From contig CALTXP010000086.1 in the NCBI GenBank assembly GCA_943913325.1, forward strand, positions 1-6,244: a stretch of 6,244 nt of DNA. Reading direction: 5' to 3'. The notes beneath the pieces are model-generated. The model had not been told where the DNA came from. It made no database searches and saw nothing but the letters and a program-made list of their open reading frames with translations. Source of the stretch: an uncultured Anaerococcus sp. (GTDB lineage: Bacteria; Bacillota; Clostridia; Tissierellales; Peptoniphilaceae). The first letter of the stretch is position 1; each line of letters begins with the position of its first letter. A program made the translations under genes and the position numbers. Of the stretch, positions 1 to 5,166 are shown piece by piece.

Positions 1-44
1 GTTCATAGACAAATAATATAAAAGACTTCTAAATGTAAAATATA

Positions 45-62
45 TATGAAAATATTTTCATA
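45..62. promoter_or_regulatory. 18-bp perfect palindrome, candidate operator
   Basis: TATGAAAATATTTTCATA reads identically on both strands. It covers the -35 hexamer (55-60) of the promoter for the PPDK regulator/ppdK unit, a position where a bound protein would compete with RNA polymerase. The pattern matches the ArgR/AhrC ARG-box consensus (wnTGAATwwwwATTCAnw) except for one symmetric substitution in each half. It does not fit the Rex or CodY consensus well. AT-rich DNA produces such palindromes fairly often, so an operator role is an inference from position and symmetry, and the identity of the regulator is unknown. Confidence 0.45.
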
Positions 63-83
63 AACTTAAATTCGTGATATAAT
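55..83 (+). promoter_or_regulatory. Sigma-A-type promoter with extended -10 for the yqfL-ppdK unit
   Basis: The -10 is a perfect TATAAT at 78-83, preceded by TG at 75-76 (extended -10: TGaTATAAT). Seventeen bases upstream, TTTTCA at 55-60 matches four of six positions of the -35 consensus. Transcription would begin near 89-91 and give a short leader of about 20 bases before the ATG at 109. This start site also excludes the in-frame TTG at 88 as a start codon. Confidence 0.75.
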
Positions 84-108
84 AAGTTTGAGGTTAAGAG
101 GAGGATTT

Positions 109-918
109 ATGAACTTATTTGTATATATTATTTCAGATGCTGATGGTCTAGGCATTAGCAACTTAGCAAAAAATACAATGGAAAAGTTTAAAGTAGAGTA
201 TGATGAAAAGTCTTTTACAAATATTAACTCGCTTGAAAATTTAAATGATGCTTTTTATGAAATAAAAAAAGATGAAGGGTCAAAAATAATTTTCAATTCT
301 CTTAACGATATAAGTCACAATAAAAGCTTGAAGGCGTTTAGTGAAAATTATGATATCCTTACTATTGACTATGCTAGTTATTCTCTTAATAGGATCAGCA
401 AATTTTTAGGAGTTGATCCAATGGATATTGAGCTTGAGGATGACTATAAAGTAATCCACCATTATAAAAGATTAGATGCTATAGACTTTGCTATTCGTTA
501 TGATGATGGTAGAGATTTTAAGGGTCTAGAATATTGTGACATATGTATAATAGGAGTTTCTCGATCATCAAAAACACCCTTATCTGTTTATCTAGCAAGT
601 ATTGGTTATAAGGTTTCTAACATTCCTTTGCTTAGAGAATCTATTGTACCAAGAGAGCTTTTTGAAATAGACTCTAGAAAAATTTTTGGTCTTACTATGG
701 ATAAAACAAGGTTACAAAAAATTAGACAACAAAGACTAGAATCTATTAATTTATCAAAAGAATCAAAGTACTGTGATATCAAACATATTGAAGATGAACT
801 TAGCTATGCTAAAAAGATTATGGACGATTTAGATTGCACGATAATAGATGTAACAAATAAATCAATTGAAGAAACTTCTGAATATATCATTAGTAAAATC
901 GAAAACATTAAAGATTGA
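109..918 (+). CDS. yqfL: Pyruvate, phosphate dikinase regulatory protein (PDRP, DUF299 family; kinase/pyrophosphorylase)
   Basis: The product (269 aa, the usual family length) is a soluble bifunctional enzyme. It uses ADP to phosphorylate the regulatory Thr of PPDK, which inactivates it, and uses Pi to remove that phosphate with release of PPi, which reactivates it. What is seen: the family P-loop GVSRSSKTP at residues 149-157, at the usual position; the following PLSVYLASIGYKVSNIPL block; the VPRELFEID...IFGLT segment; and the C-terminal IDVTNKSIEET motif. The ATG at 109 is chosen because AGGAGG (99-104) lies just upstream. The open frame extends back to a TTG at 88, but that lies at the predicted transcription start and its extra codons would encode the ribosome binding site. 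ppdK follows after 12 bases, so the substrate enzyme is co-transcribed. In the related DUF299 branch PEP synthetase is the target, but the adjacent ppdK makes PPDK the clear partner here. Confidence 0.93.
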   Translation: MNLFVYIISDADGLGISNLAKNTMEKFKVEYDEKSFTNINSLENLNDAFYEIKKDEGSKIIFNSLNDISHNKSLKAFSENYDILTIDYASYSLNRISKFLGVDPMDIELEDDYKVIHHYKRLDAIDFAIRYDDGRDFKGLEYCDICIIGVSRSSKTPLSVYLASIGYKVSNIPLLRESIVPRELFEIDSRKIFGLTMDKTRLQKIRQQRLESINLSKESKYCDIKHIEDELSYAKKIMDDLDCTIIDVTNKSIEETSEYIISKIENIKD

Positions 919-930
919 GGGGAGGAAAAT

Positions 931-3561
931 ATGGCTTATAAATACGTTTATGGATTTAACGAAGGTAACAAGGATATGCGCGCTCTTCTAGGTGGCAAGG
1001 GTGCAAACTTAGCTGAGATGACTACATTAGGTATTCGTGTACCTTATGGTTTTACAGTTACAACAGAGGCTTGTACAAGATTTTTTGACGAGGATAGAAA
1101 GTTATGGGATGATCTTAATGATGAAATTAGTGAGCATATTAAAAGCTTAGAAGAAGAAAACGGAAAAACCTTTGGTTCTACAGAGGATCCTCTTCTTGTA
1201 TCTGTTAGATCTGGTGCTCCTATTTCTATGCCAGGTATGATGGATACTATTCTAAACTTAGGCTTAAATGATGATGCGGTTATAGGTCTAGCCAAAAAGA
1301 CAGAAAATGAAAGATTCGCTTACGATTCTTACAGACGCTTTATACAAATGTTTGCAGATGTAGCTATGGAATTAAATAAAAATAATTTTGAAAATCTGTT
1401 AACTAAAAAGAAAAATGATAAAGGCGTAGAACTTGATACAGAACTTACAGCAGATGATTTAAAAGAATTAGTTGAAGAATATAAATCTAAATATAAAGAG
1501 TTAAAGGGAGAAGATTTTCCACAAGACCCTCGTAAGCAACTAGATTTAGCTATAGCTGCAGTTTTTAGATCTTGGGGAAACGAAAGAGCAGTACTTTATA
1601 GAAAACTAAATGATATTGATGATACTATGGGAACAGCAGTAAACGTTCAAACTATGGTATTTGGTAATATGGGTGATAGCTCTGGTACAGGAGTAGCATT
1701 CTCTAGAAACCCTGCAACAGGTGAAAACAAACTATTTGGTGAGTACCTTATAAACGCTCAAGGTGAAGATGTAGTTGCTGGAGTTAGAACTCCACAAGAA
1801 ATACATACTTTAAAAGAGTCTATGCCAGAAGTTTTTGATGAGTTTGCAAAAACTGCCAAAAAACTTGAAAATCACTATCGCGATGTCCAAGATATGGAAT
1901 TTACTATTCAAGAAGGAAAATTATTCTTATTACAAACTAGGAATGGTAAGAGAACCGCTCAAGCTGCAGTTGAAATAGCTGTTAACATGGTAGCTGAAGA
2001 TCTTATTGATAAAAAAGAAGCTCTTCTTCGTATAAATCCAAAGGACTTAGATGGTCTTCTCCACCCTACGTTTACTAGAGAAGAATTAAACAAAAATAAA
2101 GCTGCAGCAAGCGGTCTAGCTGCCTCTCCAGGAGCCGCTGTAGGTAAGATTGCATTTTCAGCAAAAGATGCAGCTAAAAGGGGAAATAGTGGAGAAAATA
2201 TAATCTTGGTTCGTGAAGAAACATCCCCAGAAGACTTAGAAGGTATGGTAAAGGCTAACGGCATACTTACAGCTCGTGGGGGTATGACAAGCCATGCTGC
2301 AGTAGTTGCTCGTGGTATGGGTAAATGTTGTGTATCAGGTGCATCAGAAATCCATGTAAACGAATACGAAGAAACTTTAAGAATAGGTGATAATATTTAT
2401 GGTAGAAATGACATCATTTCAATTGATGGATCTACAGGTGCTATCTATATAGGTAATCTAGAAACTCAATCTCCTCAGCTTGAAGGAAACTTTGGAAAAT
2501 TTATGGGCTGGGTAGATGAATTTAGAGATATGAAGATAAGAACAAATGCTGACACACCAAGAGATGTAAAGCAAGCTCTAGAATTTGGTGCTGAAGGAAT
2601 TGGCTTATGTAGAACAGAACATATGTTCTTTAAAGAAGATAGAATATTCCAAGTAAGAAAGATGATTCTAGCAAGTGATACTCAAACTAGACAAGAGGCC
2701 CTAGATAAAATTCTTCCAATGCAAGAAGATGACTTCTATCAAATCTACTCTCTAATGGGCGATAAACCAGTTACAGTAAGACTTCTAGATCCACCACTTC
2801 ACGAATTCTTACCAAGAGAAGAAAGTGCAATTAAAGATTTAGCACTAGACTTATCTATAGAACCTGCTCGTATTCATGAAAGAATCGAAGAACTTGAAGA
2901 AGTAAATCCTATGCTTGGTTTTAGAGGATTAAGACTTGGCATTGCTTATCCAGAAATATCTAGAATGCAAGCTCGTGCTATAATACAAGCTGCTATACAT
3001 TGTCATGAAGATGGAAATAAAGTTATTCCAGAAATCATGATCCCACTTTCAAGTGATGTAAAAGAACTAAAATATGTTATAGATGAAGTAAATGATGAAA
3101 TAAATAAAGTATTTGAGGAAAAGAATACTAAAATAAAATATCTTGTAGGGACTATGATAGAGATTCCTAGAGCTGCTATAACAGCTGATGAAATAGCAGA
3201 AATAACCGACTTCTTTAGTTTTGGTACTAATGATTTAACTCAAATGACATTTGGTTTATCAAGAGATGATGCAGGAAAATTCTTACCATTGTACTTAGAA
3301 AAAGATTTATTTGAGAAAGATCCATTCCAAGTTCTAGATCAAAAAGGTGTAGGATTCTTAGTAGAAACTGCAGTTAAAAAAGGACGTTCTACTAAATCCG
3401 ATCTTCACCTAGGTATATGTGGTGAACATGGTGGAGAGCCAAATACAGTAAAATATCTATATAATGTTGGACTTGACTATGCTTCATGCTCTCCATTTAG
3501 AGTGCCTATAGCAAAACTTGCTGCTGCTCAAGCTTCCATAGAAAAGAAAGATAATAAATAA
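931..3561 (+). CDS. ppdK: Pyruvate, phosphate dikinase (PPDK)
   Basis: A cytoplasmic enzyme catalysing pyruvate + ATP + Pi <-> PEP + AMP + PPi, reversible and used glycolytically or gluconeogenically in anaerobes. At 876 aa it is full length (about 874 in the well-studied clostridial enzyme). The domains appear in order. The N-terminal ATP-grasp domain (about 1-340) has GGKGANLAEM near the start, VSVRSGAPISMPGMMDT, and LLQTRNGKRT with Arg337. The swivelling phosphohistidine domain (about 385-510) has GGMTSHAAVVARG with catalytic His455 and, two residues before it, the regulatory Thr453. The C-terminal PEP/pyruvate barrel carries Arg561 (GLCRTEH), Arg617 (VRLLDPPLHEFLP), Glu744 (GTMIEIPRAA), Asn767-Asp768 (FGTNDLTQ) and the acid/base Cys830 (GICGEHGG). 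No key residue is missing. GGGGAGG at 919-925 gives a strong ribosome binding site. With 12 bases to the upstream regulator gene it must share that gene's promoter, and the regulator's target Thr is intact. Confidence 0.98.
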   Translation: MAYKYVYGFNEGNKDMRALLGGKGANLAEMTTLGIRVPYGFTVTTEACTRFFDEDRKLWDDLNDEISEHIKSLEEENGKTFGSTEDPLLVSVRSGAPISMPGMMDTILNLGLNDDAVIGLAKKTENERFAYDSYRRFIQMFADVAMELNKNNFENLLTKKKNDKGVELDTELTADDLKELVEEYKSKYKELKGEDFPQDPRKQLDLAIAAVFRSWGNERAVLYRKLNDIDDTMGTAVNVQTMVFGNMGDSSGTGVAFSRNPATGENKLFGEYLINAQGEDVVAGVRTPQEIHTLKESMPEVFDEFAKTAKKLENHYRDVQDMEFTIQEGKLFLLQTRNGKRTAQAAVEIAVNMVAEDLIDKKEALLRINPKDLDGLLHPTFTREELNKNKAAASGLAASPGAAVGKIAFSAKDAAKRGNSGENIILVREETSPEDLEGMVKANGILTARGGMTSHAAVVARGMGKCCVSGASEIHVNEYEETLRIGDNIYGRNDIISIDGSTGAIYIGNLETQSPQLEGNFGKFMGWVDEFRDMKIRTNADTPRDVKQALEFGAEGIGLCRTEHMFFKEDRIFQVRKMILASDTQTRQEALDKILPMQEDDFYQIYSLMGDKPVTVRLLDPPLHEFLPREESAIKDLALDLSIEPARIHERIEELEEVNPMLGFRGLRLGIAYPEISRMQARAIIQAAIHCHEDGNKVIPEIMIPLSSDVKELKYVIDEVNDEINKVFEEKNTKIKYLVGTMIEIPRAAITADEIAEITDFFSFGTNDLTQMTFGLSRDDAGKFLPLYLEKDLFEKDPFQVLDQKGVGFLVETAVKKGRSTKSDLHLGICGEHGGEPNTVKYLYNVGLDYASCSPFRVPIAKLAAAQASIEKKDNK

Positions 3562-3621
3562 ATTAATTAATAATAAGCCTTCTAAACTAATAATTCTAAA
3601 AAAATATTATAGAATAATTAA

Positions 3622-3659
3622 ATCGTCCCATCATCGTAAGATTCCAATGATGGGACGAT
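3622..3659. terminator. Stem-loop between convergent genes, probable bidirectional terminator
   Basis: ATCGTCCCATCAT (3622-3634) is perfectly complementary to ATGATGGGACGAT (3647-3659) around a 12-base loop. This 13-bp stem is far more GC-rich than its surroundings. It sits in the 130-base gap between the stop of ppdK (+) and the stop of the panE-family gene (-). On the + strand a TTTTT run lies about 8 bases past the stem (3668-3672). On the - strand the following bases are T/A-rich, with a seven-T run further on. Neither side has an ideal adjacent T tract, so efficiency is uncertain, but placement and symmetry favour termination in both directions. Confidence 0.75.
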
Positions 3660-3691
3660 ATTAATAGTTTTTAAAAAATATCTTGTTATTA

Positions 3692-4615
3692 TTATTTTGC
3701 ATCCTTTAGTTCTTCTTTTGCATGAACTAACTGGGTTATTATTTCATTATATGGAGTAGCTATATTATGAGTTTTGCCTTTATTAACTACTGCTCCATTA
3801 ATAAAATCTATTTCTGTTTTTCTATTTTTCTCTACTAAATCTTGATACATAGATGGATAATGATCTTTAGCTGATTTCGAAGTTTTCCTTATATAATCTA
3901 GCATTTCCTTTTTATCGAGTTTTACTCCATCAGCATTGCCTACTTCTACAAATTCTTTTACAAGCTCATCAATTATTTTCTTATGAGCATCTATTAAAAA
4001 AAGTTCTCCAACTGTGCACTCTAATAAAGTTGTCATGGAATTCATAGTTCCATTTACCATGACTTTTCTCCAAATAGCATACATTACATTTTTATCATAT
4101 TTAGCATTCAACTTACCTTCATTTAAAATATCAGCTACTTTTTTGCCAGCTTTTTCATTACCACCTATATTTTGAACATCTATAGTACCTATATCACTAA
4201 TAGTAACAACACCAGGCTCTTCTAGAGCTGCTGCCCATATGGTAACTCCCATATTAATTTGATCTAAACTAACGTAGTCTTTTAAGATCTCTTCATGACC
4301 CATGCCATTTAATAAACAAAGAATTTGAGTATTTTTATCTATAAGATGAGTGATAGATTCCATCATATCTTTTAAAGACATGGACTTTGTCATAACTACT
4401 ATCAAATCAGCTTTTTTACTAGCCTCACTAGCTTTCATAGCTTGAATTTTTATATTATCTTCAAATTTACCTCTTACAGTAAGACCGTTGTTATTTATAC
4501 TATCTATATGCTCTTTCCAATTATCTAGTAAAATAACTTCATTGTCAGAATTTTTACTAATATTATATCCAATAGTGCAACCCATGGCACCACTTCCTGC
4601 AATATAAACTAACAT
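3692..4615 (-). CDS. panE: Ketopantoate reductase-family protein (PanE/ApbA); possibly a D-2-hydroxyacid dehydrogenase
   Basis: A 307-aa soluble NAD(P)-dependent dehydrogenase of the 2-dehydropantoate 2-reductase family. The N-terminal Rossmann domain has GSGAMG at 7-12, the TKS lysine at Lys77 and the NGMG asparagine at Asn103. The C-terminal helical domain has IWRKVMVNG with the expected catalytic Lys184 and Asn188, PSMYQD (Ser255) and TEIDFINGAVV (Glu268). The active site looks intact. In canonical NADPH-using PanE the end of the second beta strand carries a basic residue. Here it is Asp31 (LLDNWKEH), which suggests NAD(H). From memory, the LLD-W-EH, CLLNGMGHE and HYPSMYQDL patterns resemble the lactic-acid-bacterial D-2-hydroxyacid/D-mandelate dehydrogenase branch. 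No other pantothenate gene is nearby. The start is supported by AAGGAGA at 4622-4628, 7 bases before ATG. It converges on ppdK and is probably transcribed alone. The family is certain, the substrate is not. Confidence 0.9.
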   Translation of the reverse strand: MLVYIAGSGAMGCTIGYNISKNSDNEVILLDNWKEHIDSINNNGLTVRGKFEDNIKIQAMKASEASKKADLIVVMTKSMSLKDMMESITHLIDKNTQILCLLNGMGHEEILKDYVSLDQINMGVTIWAAALEEPGVVTISDIGTIDVQNIGGNEKAGKKVADILNEGKLNAKYDKNVMYAIWRKVMVNGTMNSMTTLLECTVGELFLIDAHKKIIDELVKEFVEVGNADGVKLDKKEMLDYIRKTSKSAKDHYPSMYQDLVEKNRKTEIDFINGAVVNKGKTHNIATPYNEIITQLVHAKEELKDAK

Positions 4616-4751
4616 AGCTTTTCTCCTTAATTAATTCTTGAATGCAAATATGATTAGTTATAAATAAAATTTTAAAAATATAGCTAGTACTGGCAATTAT
4701 TTAATACCCAATAATTTATCATCTATACAGTAACAATATAGGATCTCATTC

Positions 4752-4791
4752 TCTTTTGAGTAATACTTATCTATTTAGTTTAATCAAAAGA
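4752..4791. repeat. 8-bp inverted repeat flanking a possible promoter
   Basis: TCTTTTGA (4752-4759) and TCAAAAGA (4784-4791) are perfect inverted copies separated by 24 bases. On the - strand one arm overlaps a possible -35 (TTGATT, 4787-4782) and the other follows a possible -10 directly. It could be a two-half-site operator or an RNA hairpin with a large loop. No T tract follows, so it is not an obvious terminator. Confidence 0.35.
4760..4787 (-). promoter_or_regulatory. Weak candidate promoter for the panE-family gene
   Basis: On the - strand TTGATT (4787-4782) and TATTAC (4765-4760) are separated by 16 bases, and each matches four of six consensus positions. A start here would leave a leader of about 135 bases before the ATG at 4615. 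TTGCCA (4696-4691) is a better -35 but has no good -10 at 16-18 bases. A promoter must exist somewhere in this gap if the upstream pair terminates, but its position is not settled by the sequence. Confidence 0.25.
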
Positions 4792-4804
4792 TCTGTCATA
4801 AAAG

Positions 4805-4823
4805 GATTCTAAGCTACAGAATC
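4805..4823 (-). terminator. Short hairpin over the stop of the small gene, possible weak terminator
   Basis: On the - strand GATTCT pairs with AGAATC around a 7-base loop, and C plus four T follow at once. The stem takes in two bases of the TGA stop codon (4824-4822). Six base pairs, only two of them G-C, and four T make a weak intrinsic terminator. Read-through into the panE-family gene is possible. Confidence 0.3.
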
Positions 4824-5166
4824 AATTTAAAATATTATCTCTTAAAAGATTTATTTCTAGATTATTTCCCCTTAATTTTACATATGCAGCATCCACTAAA
4901 TATCCAACTGCATTAATTTGATTTTCATCACTTGATGTAAGTAGGCTATCATAGTAATCATCATATTCTGGTAACCTAGGATGATTAAGAATACTTTCTA
5001 ATTCTTTAACTTTCAAACTTTTAGGATTGATCTCTCCTTCAATCATTATTATTGTCCTATGACTATCGACAGATATTTGAGTTTTTATACTAGAAAACTC
5101 ATGAATAATATAATATTCTAAAATTACATTTAAAATCTTCTTTGCTTTTTCTCTTTCTTTAATCAC
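4822..5166 (-). CDS. Small hypothetical protein, coupled to the DUF1576 membrane protein
   Basis: I do not recognise this gene with confidence. The product is about 114 aa, soluble-looking, with no signal peptide or membrane segment. It has a charged N-terminus (IKEREKAKK), a beta-like TIIMIEGEIN stretch, and a C-terminal part with HPRLPEYDDYYDSL (about 62-75) and GYLVDAAYVKL (about 88-98). Those last motifs look like conserved family landmarks rather than random sequence. I chose the GTG at 5166-5164 because GAAAGG (5179-5174) lies 7 bases upstream. It overlaps the TAA of the membrane gene (5161-5159) in a GTGATTAA arrangement typical of translational coupling. The frame is open further up, with TTG codons at 5184 and 5181, but these lack a well-placed ribosome binding site and would lengthen the overlap. 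Close coupling suggests a cytosolic partner or regulator of the membrane protein. This is inference only. Confidence 0.72.
   Translation of the reverse strand: MIKEREKAKKILNVILEYYIIHEFSSIKTQISVDSHRTIIMIEGEINPKSLKVKELESILNHPRLPEYDDYYDSLLTSSDENQINAVGYLVDAAYVKLRGNNLEINLLRDNILN

Larger units (their letters stand above)
4616..4821 (-). other. Leader/intergenic region upstream of the panE-family gene
   Basis: These 206 bases between the DUF1576-linked gene pair and the panE-family gene contain no convincing coding frame. Near the panE start there is an AAGGAGA ribosome binding site (4622-4628). In the distal half there is an inverted repeat with a weak promoter candidate, listed separately. The remainder is AT-rich, and I recognise no riboswitch or T-box element in it. 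Confidence 0.6.

Noticed and set aside
88..108. TTG at 88 as the start of the PPDK regulator
   Set aside because: It coincides with the predicted transcription start. The extra codons consist of the Shine-Dalgarno region, and the ATG at 109 gives the normal family length.
1044..1295. Antisense reading frame inside ppdK
   Set aside because: It is a shadow of the conserved ATP-grasp coding sequence, with no family-like features.
1959..2264. Second antisense reading frame inside ppdK
   Set aside because: Its low-complexity Ala/Ser/Leu composition mirrors ppdK codons on the other strand. It is not a gene.
3593..3615. ATTCTA/TAGAAT hairpin after ppdK
   Set aside because: The stem is only 6 bp and almost all A-T with an AT loop. 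It is too weak to call next to the 13-bp stem just downstream.
4616..4821. Riboswitch or small gene upstream of the panE-family gene
   Set aside because: No known aptamer motif was recognised and no frame with a ribosome binding site was found in the gap.
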